Of a DNA stretch of 64,000 nt, positions 34,706 to 48,100 are shown piece by piece. Within the stretch, counting starts at the first letter, position 1, and every line of letters starts with the position of its first letter. A program made the translations under genes and the position numbers. Under the pieces are notes generated by a model. It was not told the origin of the DNA and ran no database searches. It saw only the letters and a program-made list of their open reading frames with translations. The DNA is from Liopterus haemorrhoidalis (Eukaryota > Arthropoda > Insecta > Coleoptera > Dytiscidae). The stretch is from NCBI GenBank assembly GCA_963971575.1, contig OZ020619.1:606878-670877 (forward strand), read 5' to 3'.

Positions 34706-34991
34706 CAGTCTGTTCCAAACGGTTAAACGGAACTAGATTTTGCAATCTAGTTACTTTCATCGTTTAAATCGTGTTTTTCGGCCGTTTTGTTTAAGCTTTG
34801 TAAATCATACTTACAATAAACATTTTTTGGTTAAGGTTAATATCATTTTAAAATGTCATTTTCTTTATATTTTGATTTTTTGTGTCATTCTTAATACAAA
34901 TTTCCCATTTATTTATTTTTTTGTCCTTAAAATATCTAAAACAAAATATTTAATTTTGACATATGTCATTCGTTTCCATGGTTTCATTGTT
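34706..34991 (+). mobile_element. Family A MITE, copy 6, cut off by the palindrome
   Basis: The left 285 bp of the MITE is intact and then switches, within a GTTGTT run, to palindrome sequence. The missing right third is not found on the far side of the palindrome (51067 onward). Confidence 0.85.
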
Positions 34992-35524
34992 GTTGTTTTT
35001 TACAAATTTTAAATTATAAATGTATATTTCTCTTTAAAGTTTGTCAAAATGTTTCAAAAGTCTCAACTTTTTTTACGTCACGGCGTCACTGGAAATTGTT
35101 ACAGTTGAAAGGATTTTTTGCGGGGAATATTTAAAAATCTAATAAAGCCTACTGAAATACTATTATTATTATTATTATTTTTAATGTAAGGTATTTGTTT
35201 CAGGAGGAATTGAGCGCTGCAAATTTAGTATACCGTGTACTAAAATGAGTAAAAATGTATTTGAAATACATGATTTTGTGTGTTTGGTTTCCACAACAAT
35301 TGTTTAAAACCCTAATGTACGTCAATGTGATCAGCTGTTTTCTCGCGCAGAATTGGTGACGTAATTTATGATACCCTGTGATGAAGTTAAGATGAACGTA
35401 CTCTAATATGGTCAGTATTACGTCCATTTTTAGCGTACACAGAAAGGCGCCTACAGTTTAAAGCCGGTTGCGAACGGCTAAGCAGAGCCTGTAATTTGTA
35501 TAAATATTTTTACAGAAATTATTT

Positions 35525-35610
35525 GACATAAGCAGGAATTGAACTCACGTCCATTCCCTTGCTCAGCGGTCAAGTAGCAGGTACAGACGATTTAACGTTT
35601 GGCTACCCGA
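35525..35610 (-). ncRNA. tRNA-like relic in the left palindrome arm (SINE head?)
   Basis: On the minus strand a TAGCCAAACG-like A box is followed about 60 bases later by GAGTTCAATTCC, close to a pol III B box. No cloverleaf acceptor pairing could be made. The mirror copy is at 50445-50530 (+). Confidence 0.25.
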
Positions 35611-37078
35611 ATTCTTTTAAACAATTACAATTAAGTGAAAACGTTTAAAATTATATGGAAATAAATCCCTAAATGTATCAATGATAAGAACTCTATACCT
35701 AATTATCATAACAGCAGTTGATGTGCAAGAGGAATAAGCGGCAGAGGGAGAGGTAAATGGAGGAACAGACGCCGGGCACGACAGCTAGTTATTAATTATT
35801 TCCAATCCTGTTAAGGCTCTTATGGCAACCTGTATAGATATTACTTAAGTCTCTGAATACAGATTAAAACAGCATCCGTTTTAATTAAGTCGAGGCGTTC
35901 GCTTTTGTGAAAAATCTCCACTCAAATCTTTATTTATTTATCATCTTCATGTGATCAAATTTAAAATAGCCGTTATAAAAATTGTCTTTGTTAATAACAT
36001 ATGTTAAATTTTTTTATCAATTTTCTTTTAAATTAAGTGTATAAGTCATTGCTGGGCCTGGATATTACAAAAATTCCAATCGCTGTTCGTATGTTGCGCA
36101 CATCGGCAATATTTGGTACGTCACGGCGTCATTGTGTTATGGCTCCCAACGAAGCAGCACGCATTTTTTTGCGGTGAATATTTTTCCAAAAAGTAATTGG
36201 AAAATAGTGCAAAAATAGTGAATTTTGAACTGAATATGATAAATAAATAATTTAAAAGGGCACTGAAATAAAAATTTTAATTATATTATTGAGAAATTCG
36301 AGGAAAATGTTGGAGTCCTTGAGCGTCTACTTGTTGCTTGGCTACGGAAATAAAAAAAAGAAATAGGTGAGTGTTCATTTATTTTAAAATATTAGGGCCT
36401 TAATATTGAAAAGTTTGATTTTTTATAGCATTTTTGGCTATTTTTTATAATATTTCTTTGTTATATTTTATTAATGTTTTGCGTCGCATAAATCGAGGTC
36501 ATTAATTGGCACATTCTTGTAGGATTATAGAGATAAGGTCATTAGTGAAGTTAACATTGTAATATTCAGCTCAATAAATGCAGGTGTTTATTTAATAATT
36601 TTAACTTGGAAATTTTAAAGATAAATAATGTATTGGACAAAATTATTGCAACAAATTTTATATATTTTTGTTTTTATTTAGTAAAACCGTGGATATAATA
36701 TATGTGTTTTTTAATTTATGATTTATTTCCAGTCTCATTTTCTGGAAGTGATTTTACCGGAGATTGTACGATATCGGCAAGTGTCCGGCCGGTTTCCGCC
36801 AACATATCGCACGCTCGGACCCAACTTACAATGCAGTTTTCAAAAGGAAGGATAATTTTCGGTAAGTTTTAAGATTTTTCAATTCAGTATTGTTATTCAT
36901 TCAATTACAGTAGGAGCTCGGTTATGTGAACTAATATTATTCATGGCTACAAGGTACATTTTAATTTAATTTGATTTAAGAACAACTCCACGTTTCAATA
37001 TCCAGTACCGCCTTGTAAAATAAATTATTATTTTTTTTTATGTATGGTATTTGTTTCAGGAGTAATTGGGCGCAAATT

Positions 37079-37800
37079 TCAGCGCCCAGTAAGGAGGCTT
37101 TTGCTGTCCCCAAGTGGCAACTGCGGAAACCATCTGCATGGTGGCATTCGGTGATAAATTAAAAATATTCTTGTCATGGGGTTGCTTTTTCTCTCGTGGA
37201 GTTTTGGGTCGCGGATGGAGTTGGTGCGGTAGAGGGACAGGTTGGGGTCGCGACCCGGGGCCTCTGGGCCTGGAGACCGGTGTTGGACTCGCATGCCCTG
37301 TGTCAGATCGTACTTTCCCACATTCAGAGCTGGTTCACTAACGTACCTGGGTTCTGGCTATCCATCAACCCTTCGGAGGAGCGCCCTTTTAAGGGATTAA
37401 CCCGAATAACCGGCATTATCGCCGCCAGTGGAAAGCTTTATTTCTGTCTGGCGCCGGAAGTGCTTGAACCCTACCTCAACCATGTGCGGAACTCCCTCGT
37501 TGGGCGGGGGGGAGGATTGGAAACATAGTCACCAGCCTCTTTATATGACCAGAGGAAACGGTCGTCCTCATAACCTACCTATCAGCCCTTCCAGTTGGGC
37601 CGGAAGCATTCCTTTGTTGCAGCATTCCCCGGTTCTTCACATTACCTGTGCGGGTGACCTGGCAAGCTTGTCCGGCATGGTTCTCGGGGTTTCGGAGTAT
37701 TCTGGGTTCTGCGATACCACAGGTCCCTCACCTCACCACTCGTACCGTGACCACAATCTCCTCGTTTAGAGATTACGCAACCTTAAACATGACAAGAATT
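37079..37800 (+). repeat. GC-rich block in the left palindrome arm
   Basis: This 720-bp block is far richer in GC than its surroundings and is mirrored at about 47,838-48,560. Several overlapping frames of 75-113 codons are open on both strands in both copies. Arm-to-arm differences change amino acids in these frames (for example Arg to Trp and Tyr to Phe in one of them), so there is no sign of protein constraint. Source unknown. Confidence 0.6.
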
Positions 37801-39099
37801 AGTAACAATTCACCCTCGGATGGGATTTGAATGCACACCAGAAAGATTGTTTCCGTAGTCTCTATGACAACGGGAGGAAAGTATTCCAATACGGACAGAA
37901 GCAGATATCCGGATTGATGGAGTTCACAGAAAAGAATTCAGGCAAAATTTCCATACGTGATGATGCTGGATAAGAATTCTGTATATGTGCACCAGAATAA
38001 AAGTGTATTAACTCGTAACAAATTTACAAAAGAGCAAATTGAACATCGTATCTTTAGTACCACACATGGATTTAATAATATTAATGCAATATTTCTAATA
38101 CCAAGAAAAATAGAAATAAAAAATTGCATTTGAAAGATGATACCATATGCCTTTAAAAAAATATATAATTTTATGAAAAAATTATAGTTAATACACTTTT
38201 ATTCTGGGGTACATACAGGTATTTAAAGTAATGAAATATAATATTTTAGGGATATTATTTCAAATTTTAACTCGAAATATTTTCAGTTTGTTTTTAAATA
38301 AGATTTATCAAACATGGATATTTTTGATTTAATCGGAAAGTAATCAATACTGTCTAATTATTTTGAATTTGTTCCGAGACCATTCGATAAAGTCCAATCT
38401 GTTTGGACATTTAATATTGGTCCAAAAAGTGAACAATAACCATTTGTTTTTTTAAATTAAAGAATAGTTTGGAAAAAAATCAATTTTATTTTTTAGAAAC
38501 TAAGTATTAATTAATCAAACATATAGAAATTTAGGTACAATTTTTATAGCAACGTTTGCTATTAGCGTTTTTTAATTAAAAACTTTTTAAAAATTTTTTG
38601 AAAACTAGTTAAGACAATTTTTAGCGTTCAGTAATGATAGCTATTTGCATTATTTTAGCAATTTAAAATTAGTTTGAAAACTAATCAGTATTTTGTTTTT
38701 TGAAATTAAATGCCAATTTATAAACAAATTAAAAATATTAAATTTTTTAGAAATTTAGTTAGATACAATTTTTAGTGCTCAGCAAAAATAGTTATTTGCG
38801 CTTTTTTACAAATTTAAAATAAATTGGTAAACTAATCAGTATTTTTTTTATGAAAAGGTAATTTGGAAACTAATCATTAATAGCCAATCAATTTTTTTAA
38901 ATTTTAAATTATTTTGAAAACCAATCTATAACTTCTAAACTGTTCGGTTGTGTCCGATTTGTCTAAAAACTGATCTACGATGTCCATTTTTTTAAACATA
39001 AATGGACAATATACCTACTGATGCACTGATTAAATTTAAATTATTTCACGGCTTGCAATGTTTCATTTTTGATTGATTTTGTAAATTTTATTTAATTAA

Positions 39100-39240
39100 C
39101 TCGAGGTACAGTGTCTCCGTAAGACTGAGACTGGGATTCAGTTCCCGAACACCACTGCGGAACTAACATTCCACACCCCTGTGCACTCAGCCCAGGGGTT
39201 GACTCAGCCCTCATTTCATAATTAAAATGAGTGTGCAAAA
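39100..39240 (+). repeat. Single unit resembling the eRF3-downstream satellite
   Basis: CTGTGCACTCAGCCCAGGGG followed by TTGACTCAGCCCTCA is similar to the GTGCAAATCAGTTCAGGGGT-AGACTCAGCC core of the 5690-6700 array. Mirrored at about 46,400-46,540. It may be the dispersed source (a SINE-like unit) of the array. Confidence 0.35.
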
Positions 39241-39393
39241 ATAATAGGAGCACTAGTATCGCCAGATCGTTGGGGGATGTATTATTTGTTTATTATTTAT
39301 TTAATTGATTGATAATTTAATATTTTTATTTAATATTTCAATATTGAACACTATAGTAGTTGAATATATTTCCTGTGTAGGGCGTAAGGGCCC

Positions 39394-39425
39394 CATTTAC
39401 CAGGTTTGGGCCCGCCTGGTAAATG
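39394..39425. other. 11-bp hairpin in the palindrome arm
   Basis: CATTTACCAGG and its exact inverse CCTGGTAAATG around a 10-base loop, followed by an A-rich tail (AATAAAATAAATAAATAA). The layout resembles the 3' end of a short retroposon. Mirrored in the right arm near 46,224-46,255. Confidence 0.4.
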
Positions 39426-39539
39426 TTTACAACTTACATGGGAAATTATAAAAATAAAATAAATAAATAATGAATATTTGGGGTTGAATATTTGTACGAA
39501 AATATAGATGATCTTGAAACATCGTAAAGCAATGAAATT

Positions 39540-40150
39540 ATTTTATTTGGACAGTAAATTAGTTATTAATTTTTTGAAAAAATTAAGATTAATTGACAAA
39601 TTAAATTAATGATATGGAAAAATAAATTATTTTGATAGTAAATTGGTAAATTTTTTGAAAAATAAATTCAAGTTATGATTAGTTCTCAAATTAAATTAAA
39701 ATATTTTCAAAAAATAAAATTAAATAGACAGTAAATTATTTGATAAATCTTTTGAAAAATAAATTCAATATGACTCGTTTACAAATTAAAATATTTTGAA
39801 AATATATAATTATTTTGATATAAAATGAAAAATAAATTCAAGTTATGGTTAGTTGACAGATTTAATTAAAATATTATCAAAAAATAAAATAATTTTGACA
39901 GTAAATTAGTTGGTAAATTATTTTAAAAATAAATTCAAATTATGATTAGTTGGTAAATTAATTTAAAATATTTTCAAAAAAACGAAATTATTTTGAAAGT
40001 AAATTAATTGGTAATTTTTTTGAAAAACAAATTAAAGTTAATTTTTTTCGTAATAGAAAATTAATTAGACAGTAAATTAGTTGGTAAATTTTATGAAAAA
40101 TATATTCAAGCTATGATTATTTGATAAATTAATTTTACTTATTTTGTAAA
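39540..40150 (+). repeat. AT-rich decayed tandem repeats in the left arm
   Basis: Variants of GACAGTAAATTAGTTGGTAA, TTTTTTGAAAAATAAATTCA and AGTTATGATTAGTTG recur about every 70-100 bp. Mirrored at about 45,500-46,110. Confidence 0.65.
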
Positions 40151-40504
40151 ATTAATAATTTGTAAAACACGATATTTAAAAGGAATCATATATAAAAGAA
40201 CAATATTTGTGAATATTTTGAGTTGGAATATCTGAAATCATCTCCCTTATTATTATAAGACTCCCTTATTATTGTATTGATTTGTATTCTGTATCATATT
40301 TAGTACAAATTATTGTTTATGTAAAAAATAAAACTGTGTTTGTTGGTGTGGATAGGCACTAAATAAAGATCGTAGAAAAAAAATATTGAGAAAGAATGAA
40401 TGTGGAAAAATAAGTGGATGAAATAAAGAAAAAAAAAATCGAGTGAAAATAAGTGGAATTGAGTTGAATGTGGAGAAGAATGGTTGGAAGTGACTGGAAA
40501 ATGA

Positions 40505-41125
40505 AAGACTTTGATGAACATGGATAGGAATGAATGGAAGAATATTGTTTATTTTCCCATGAATTCTTATCCAAATCTGAGATTGATTGTGGAATGGGAA
40601 ACTGTGATGAACGTGGAAAGATATGTATGGAAGAATATAATCTTCCCATGCATTCCTATTCAAATCTGAGAATGATTGTAGAATGAGTAACTGCGGTGAA
40701 TGTGTATAGAAATGCATGAAGAATATTATTTATTTTCCCATGCATTCCTAGCCGAACCAGAATAATTGTTTTACGAGAGACTGCGTTGAATGTGGACAGA
40801 AATACATGGAAAAATATTCTTATTTTCCCATGCATTCCTACCCGAACCAGAATAATTGTTTTACGAGAGACTGCGTTGAATGTGGAAAGAAATACATGCA
40901 AGAATATTCTTATTTTCCCATGCATTCCTACCCGAACCAGAATAATTGTGGAACGAGTGACTGCGTTGAATGTGGAAAGAAATGCATGGAAGAATATTAT
41001 TTATTTTCCCATGCATTCCTACCCAAATCAGAATAATTGTGAAACGAGCGATCGTTGAATGTGGAACGAAATGCATGGAAGAATATTATTTTCCCATGCA
41101 TTTCTATCCGAATCATAATAATTGT
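40505..41125 (+). repeat. 90-bp minisatellite in the left arm
   Basis: About seven head-to-tail units, each with CCCATGCATTCCTA, then AGAATAATTGT and GTTGAATGTGGA. The CCCATGCATTCC cores are at about 40645, 40738, 40828, 40918, 41008 and 41092. Frames are open through the units on both strands because 90 is a multiple of three. Foldback-type transposons carry comparable tandem repeats in long inverted ends. Confidence 0.85.
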
Positions 41126-42150
41126 GAGACTGCGCTGAATGATAGAATGACCTTGAAATGAAAAACTGAACCCTTATTTCTTTGTTAACAACCTCTGTAT
41201 TTACATTATTTTTAATAAATAAATATAAAATAAACAGCATTATTATTTCGATAAATACCCACCTAATAAATCCTCTCCGGGGTTGGTTTTTATCTTTCAG
41301 ATGACGAGAAAGTAAAGAGTAAGTATTAATGTATATATTTAGTTGAGCAAAGGGAGTAGCCCTTGAGGTGGTGAGTATGTATATTATATATATAGACTAC
41401 GCGAGATGAAAGACTGAACCCTTATTTCTTTGTTAACAATCTCTGTATTTGCATCATTTTTAATAAATATAAATAAAATAAACCGCATTATTATTTCAAT
41501 AATTACCCACCTAATAAATCCTTTCTGGGGTACCTATTTCAAGGTATAGGGTACCTACTACTGCAATGGGTGCTCTCTACAACCCTTATAGGTTCTGAGA
41601 TATTAATAAAATAAAATTCACTATGTCTCAAAACACCCTGAATTTTACGCCCTTAAACCGTCGATTAACAATTTTTATTTATCTTAAAAAAAATTCAGGG
41701 GGTTGAAATTAAGGGATGAAACTAAGGGATGGCATTGATGATGTGCTCTAGTGGCCCTATATGCCATTGCACTATCCCCATGTATCGGGGAACGTTTCAA
41801 GTCTAAAAAACACGTTATCACGTAAAACTAAGAAACACGGTTTCACGTAAAAAAAAAACGAATCATAAATGTGAGTGGGGGGGGGGCTTAAACACCGCAA
41901 AATATGTGGAGTCTTGGATTTGAGCAGGACTATAAAAAGGGGGGTAAAAAACACGTTAAAAACCCCAAATTCTGAACCCCTGAGGCGCTACAGGGCATTT
42001 TTAATTTTTTTTCAACCCTTAAGAGTTATAGGGTTGGTTTCGGATACATAGGCACAGAAGGGTATAAGTACTCTACATCCACTATGGGAACCCTGTAACC
42101 CTTCTAGTTGTCGAGATATTAATAAAATAAAACAATTATTTTGGTCTAAT

Positions 42151-43499
42151 CTGTGACGTCACTGAAAATTAAAAATTAAATATCTCAAAAACCGTAAGGG
42201 TTGTAAGGAACCCTTGAAGGATAGAGGGTCTATAGGTCATGAAGTACCTACCTACCGAATACCAACCACCTAACTCTTAAGGGTTGTGAGATATAAAAAA
42301 CACTTAATAACTTCCTACCCTTAAAGGCTAGAGGGTTGAAACTCTAATAGATAATAGAATGAACCCTAATGAAGGTGCCTTCCAAATCTGGACGTCCTAC
42401 CCCTTGTAGTTCACGAGATAATCCCTAAAAACCAATCGGTATCTTCTTGATTTGCTGCGAGCCTGATACCTAAAATAAAAATATTAAAATTTTGAACAAA
42501 ACCGTGTTTTTAGACGTGAAATGTTCCCCGATACATGGGGATAGTGTTATGGCATATAGGGCCACTAGAGCACATCATCAATGTCATCCCTTAGTTTCAT
42601 CCCTTAATATCAACCCCTTGATTTTTTTTAAAGATAAATAAAAATTGATAATCGACGGTTTAAGGGCGCAAAATTCGGGGTGTATTACGACATAGTGAAT
42701 TTTATTTTATTAATATCTCAGAACCTATAGGGGTTGTAGAGCACCCATTGCAGTAGTAGATACCCTATACCTTGAAATAGGTACCTGCTAAAAAGCAACC
42801 CTCTATCTTTTAAGGGAGGCGTGTTATTAAGTGTTTTTTATATCTCACAACCCTTAAGAGTTAGGTGGTTGGTATTCAGTAGGTAGGCAGTTCATGACCT
42901 AGAGACCCTCTACCCTTCAAGGGTTCCTTACAACCCTTACGGTTTTTGAGATATTTAATTTTTAATTTTCAGTGACGTCACAGATTAGACCAAAATAATT
43001 GTTTTATTTTATTAATATCTCGACAACTAGAAGGGTTACAGGGTTCCCATAGTGGATGTAGAGTACTTATACCCTTCTGTGCCTATGTATCCGAAACCAA
43101 CCCTATAACTCTTAAGGGTTGAAAAAAAATTAAAAATGCCCTGTAGCGCCTCAGGGGTTCAGAATTTGAGGTTTTTAACGTGTTTTTTACCCCCCCTTTT
43201 TATAATCCTACTCAAATCCAAGACTCCACATATTTTGCGGTGTTTAAGCCCCCCCCCACTCATATTTAAGATTCAAATTTTGAAATACCTTGAAATATGT
43301 AAAAAATCGTGTTTTTCACAGACAAAAATTTACCAGCTATCCGACAAAACTAGGTGGATGAAATTGGGGTACGAAAGTGTAGTAGAACACTTAAAACATA
43401 TGCTTAAAAGTTTCATCCCCTAATTTCAACCCTTAACATTTATTTACTGATAACAAATTTTTGTCCATCGACGTTATATGGCCAGTGAATAAGGGTTGT
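42151..43499. repeat. Centre of the palindrome with nested inverted and direct repeats
   Basis: A secondary palindrome pairs about 42,000-42,310 with about 42,828-43,137. Between them, 42,519-42,800 is a direct-orientation copy of 43,848-44,117, and hence an inverse copy of 41,535-41,805. The block at 43,010-43,140 is repeated at 43,535-43,670. Many units contain AACCCTTAAGGGTT-like runs. No gene was seen. Confidence 0.75.
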
Positions 43500-44523
43500 T
43501 TTGGGGAATAGTGAATTTTATTTATTTAATATCTCGAAAACTAGAAGGGTTACAGGGTTCCCATAGTGGATGTAGAGTACTTATACCCTTCTGTGCCTAT
43601 GTATCCGAAACCAACCCTATAACCCTTAAGGGTTGAAAAAAAATTAAAAATGCCCTGTAGCGCCTCAGGGGTTCAGAATTTGGGGTTTTTAACGTGTTTT
43701 TTACCCCCCTTTTTATAATCCTGCTCAAATCCAAGACTCCACATATTTTGCGGTGTTTAAGCCCCCCCCCCCACTCACATTTATGATTCGTTTTTTTTTT
43801 ACGTGAAACCGTGTTTCTTAGTTTTACGTGATAACGTGTTTTTTAGACTTGAAACGTTCCCCGATACATGGGGATAGTGCAATGGCATATAGGGCCACTA
43901 GAGCACATCATCAATGCCATCCCTTAGTTTCATCCCTTAATTTCAACCCCCTGAATTTTTTTTAAGATAAATAAAAATTGTTAATCGACGGTTTAAGGGC
44001 GTAAAATTCAGGGTGTTTTGAGACATAGTGAATTTTATTTTATTAATATCTCAGAACCTATAAGGGTTGTAGAGAGCACCCATTGCAGTAGTAGGTACCC
44101 TATACCTTGAAATAGGTACCCCAGAAAGGATTTATTAGGTGGGTAATTATTGAAATAATAATGCGGTTTATTTTATTTATATTTATTAAAAATGATGCAA
44201 ATACAGAGATTGTTAACAAAGAAATAAGGGTTCAGTCTTTCATCTCGCGTAGTCTATATATATAATATACATACTCACCACCTCAAGGGCTACTCCCTTT
44301 GCTCAACTAAATATATACATTAATACTTACTCTTTACTTTCTCGTCATCTGAAAGATAAAAACCAACCCCGGAGAGGATTTATTAGGTGGGTATTTATCG
44401 AAATAATAATGCTGTTTATTTTATATTTATTTATTAAAAATAATGTAAATACAGAGGTTGTTAACAAAGAAATAAGGGTTCAGTTTTTCATTTCAAGGTC
44501 ATTCTATCATTCAGCGCAGTCTC

Positions 44524-45144
44524 ACAATTATTATGATTCGGATAGAAATGCATGGGAAAATAATATTCTTCCATGCATTTCGTTCCACATTCAACGATCG
44601 CTCGTTTCACAATTATTCTGATTTGGGTAGGAATGCATGGGAAAATAAATAATATTCTTCCATGCATTTCTTTCCACATTCAACGCAGTCACTCGTTCCA
44701 CAATTATTCTGGTTCGGGTAGGAATGCATGGGAAAATAAGAATATTCTTGCATGTATTTCTTTCCACATTCAACGCAGTCTCTCGTAAAACAATTATTCT
44801 GGTTCGGGTAGGAATGCATGGGAAAATAAGAATATTTTTCCATGTATTTCTGTCCACATTCAACGCAGTCTCTCGTAAAACAATTATTCTGGTTCGGCTA
44901 GGAATGCATGGGAAAATAAATAATATTCTTCATGCATTTCTATACACATTCACCGCAGTTACTCATTCTACAATCATTCTCAGATTTGAATAGGAATGCA
45001 TGGGAAGATTATATTCTTCCATACATATCTTTCCACGTTCATCACAGTTTCCCATTCCACAATCAATCTCAGATTTGGATAAGAATTCATGGGAAAATAA
45101 ACAATATTCTTCCATTCATTCCTATCCATGTTCATCAAAGTCTT
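44524..45144 (-). repeat. 90-bp minisatellite in the right arm
   Basis: Mirror image of the left-arm array with the same unit number and, as far as I can compare, the same sequence. Translations over it are identical to the left arm. Confidence 0.85.
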
Positions 45145-48100
45145 TCATTTTCCAGTCACTTCCAACCATTCTTCTCCACATTCAACTCAATTCCACTTAT
45201 TTTCACTCGATTTTTTTTTTCTTTATTTCATCCACTTATTTTTCCACATTCATTCTTTCTCAATATTTTTTTTCTACGATCTTTATTTAGTGCCTATCCA
45301 CACCAACAAACACAGTTTTATTTTTTACATAAACAATAATTTGTACTAAATATGATACAGAATACAAATCAATACAATAATAAGGGAGTCTTATAATAAT
45401 AAGGGAGATGATTTCAGATATTCCAACTCAAAATATTCACAAATATTGTTCTTTTATATATGATTCCTTTTAAATATCGTGTTTTACAAATTATTAATTT
45501 TACAAAATAAGTAAAATTAATTTATCAAATAATCATAGCTTGAATATATTTTTCATAAAATTTACCAACTAATTTACTGTCTAATTAATTTTCTATTACG
45601 AAAAAAATTAACTTTAATTTGTTTTTCAAAAAAATTACCAATTAATTTACTTTCAAAATAATTTCGTTTTTTTGAAAATATTTTAAATTAATTTACCAAC
45701 TAATCATAATTTGAATTTATTTTTAAAATAATTTACCAACTAATTTACTGTCAAAATTATTTTATTTTTTGATAATATTTTAATTAAATCTGTCAACTAA
45801 CCATAACTTGAATTTATTTTTCATTTTATATCAAAATAATTATATATTTTCAAAATATTTTAATTTGTAAACGAGTCATATTGAATTTATTTTTCAAAAG
45901 ATTTATCAAATAATTTACTGTCTATTTAATTTTATTTTTTGAAAATATTTTAATTTAATTTGAGAACTAATCATAACTTGAATTTATTTTTCAAAAAATT
46001 TACCAATTTACTATCAAAATAATTTATTTTTCCATATCATTAATTTAATTTGTCAATTAATCTTAATTTTTTCAAAAAATTATTAACTAATTTACTGTCC
46101 AAATAAAATAATTTCATTGCTTTACGATGTTTCAAGATCATCTATATTTTCGTACAAATATTCAACCCCAAATATTCATTATTTATTTATTTTATTTTTA
46201 TAATTTCCCATGTAAGTTGTAAACATTTACCAGGCGGGCCCAAACCTGGTAAATGGGGCCCTTACGCCCTACACAGGAAATATATTCAACTACTATAGTG
46301 TTCAATATTGAAATATTAAATAAAAATATTAAATTATCAATCAATTAAATAAATAATAAACAAATAATACATCCCCCAACGATCTGGCGATACTAGTGCT
46401 CCTATTATTTTTGCACACTCATTTTAATTATGAAATGAGGGCTGAGTCAACCCCTGGGCTGAGTGCACAGGGGTGTGGAATGTTAGTTCCGCAGTGGTGT
46501 TCGGGAACTGAATCCCAGTCTCAGTCTTACGGAGACACTGTACCTCGAGTTAATTAAATAAAATTTACAAAATCAATCAAAAATGAAACATTGCAAGCCG
46601 TGAAATAATTTAAATTTAGTCAGTGCATCAGTAGGTATATTGTCCATTTATGTTTAAAAAAATGGACATCGTAGATCAGTTTTTAGACAAATCGGACACA
46701 ACCGAACAGTTTAGAAGTTATAGATTGGTTTTCAAAATAATTTAAAATTTAAAAAAATTGATTGGCTATTAATGATTAGTTTCCAAATTACCTTTTCATA
46801 AAAAAAATACTGATTAGTTTACAAATATAAAATTATTAAAAAAATTAATGTTGATTAGTTTACCAATTTATTTTAATTTTGTAAAAAAGCGCAAATAACT
46901 ATTTTTGCTGAGCACTAAAAATTGTATCAAATTGTATTCAAAAAACAAAATACTGATTAGTTTTCAAACTAATTTTAAATTGCTAAAATAATGCAAATAG
47001 CTATCATTACTGAACGCTAAAAATTAAGTTAACTAGTTTTCAAAAAATTTTTAAAAAGTTTTGAATTTAAAAATGCTAATAGCAAACGTTGCTATAAATA
47101 TTGTACCTAAATTTCTATATGTTTGATTAATTAATACTTAGTTTCTAAAAAATAAAATTGATTTTTTCCAAACTATACTTTAATTTAAAAAAAAAAATGG
47201 TTATTGTTCACTTTTTGGACCAATATTAAATGTCCAAACAGATTGGACTTTATCGAATGGTCTCGGAACAAATTCAAAATAATTAGACAGTATTGATTAC
47301 TTTCCGATTAAATCAAAAATATCCATGTTTGATAAATCTTATTTAAAAACAAACTGAAAATATTTCGAGTTAAAATTTGAAATAATATCCCTAAAATATT
47401 ATATTTCATTACTTTAAATACCTGTATGTACCCCAGAATAAAAGTGTATTAACTATAATTTTTCATAAAATTATATATTTTTTTAAAGGCATATGGTATC
47501 ATCTTTCAAATGCAATTTTTTATTTCTATTTTTCTTGGTATTAGAAATATTGCATTAATATTATTAAATCCATGTGTGGTACTAAAGATACGATGTTCAA
47601 TTTGCTCTTTTGTAAATTTGTTACGAGTTAATACACTTTTATTCTGGTGCACATATACAGAATTCTTATCCAGCATCATCACGTATGGAAATTTTGGCTG
47701 AATTCTTTTCTGTGAACTCCATCAATCCGGATATCTGCTTCTGTCCGTATTGGAATACTTTCCTCCCGTTGTCATAGAGACTACGGAAACAATCTTTCTG
47801 ATGTGCATTCAAATCCCACCGAGGGTGAATTATTACTAATTCTTGTCACGTTTAAGGTTGCTTAGCCTCTAAACGAGGAGTTTGTGGTCACGGTACAAGA
47901 GATGAGGTGGGGGACAGGTGGTATCGCAGAACCCAGAACACTCCGGAACCCAGAGAACCAGGCCGGACAAGCTTTCCAGGTCACCGGCACAGGTAGTGTG
48001 AAGAACAGGGGAAAACTGCAACAAATGAATGCTTCCGGCCCAACTGGAAGGGCTGATAGGTAGGTTATGAGGACGACCGTTTCCTCTGGTCATATAAAGA

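Larger units (their letters stand above)
34988..42150 (+). repeat. Left arm of a ~16-kb inverted duplication (palindrome)
   Basis: The arm starts at TGTTGTTGTTTTTTAC, whose inverse ends the right arm at 51066. Positions pair with a constant sum of about 85,640-85,650 from 37,079 inward and about 86,056 from 36,840 outward; the 410-bp jump marks extra sequence in the right arm. The central part (40,300-42,000) is nearly identical to its partner. Contents from outside in are: family O piece, a tRNA-like relic, a GC-rich block at 37,079-37,800, AT-rich decayed repeats and a 90-bp minisatellite. No recognisable gene is present. Confidence 0.93.

Noticed and set aside
37196..37769. 110- and 113-codon frames in the GC-rich block
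   Set aside because: Overlapping frames on both strands, no similarity recognised, and differences between arms change residues freely.
40300..45349. Mirrored frames of 60-135 codons over the palindrome centre
   Set aside because: They run through a 90-bp minisatellite and AT-rich repeats, are open in several frames on both strands because the unit length is a multiple of three, and have low-complexity residues.
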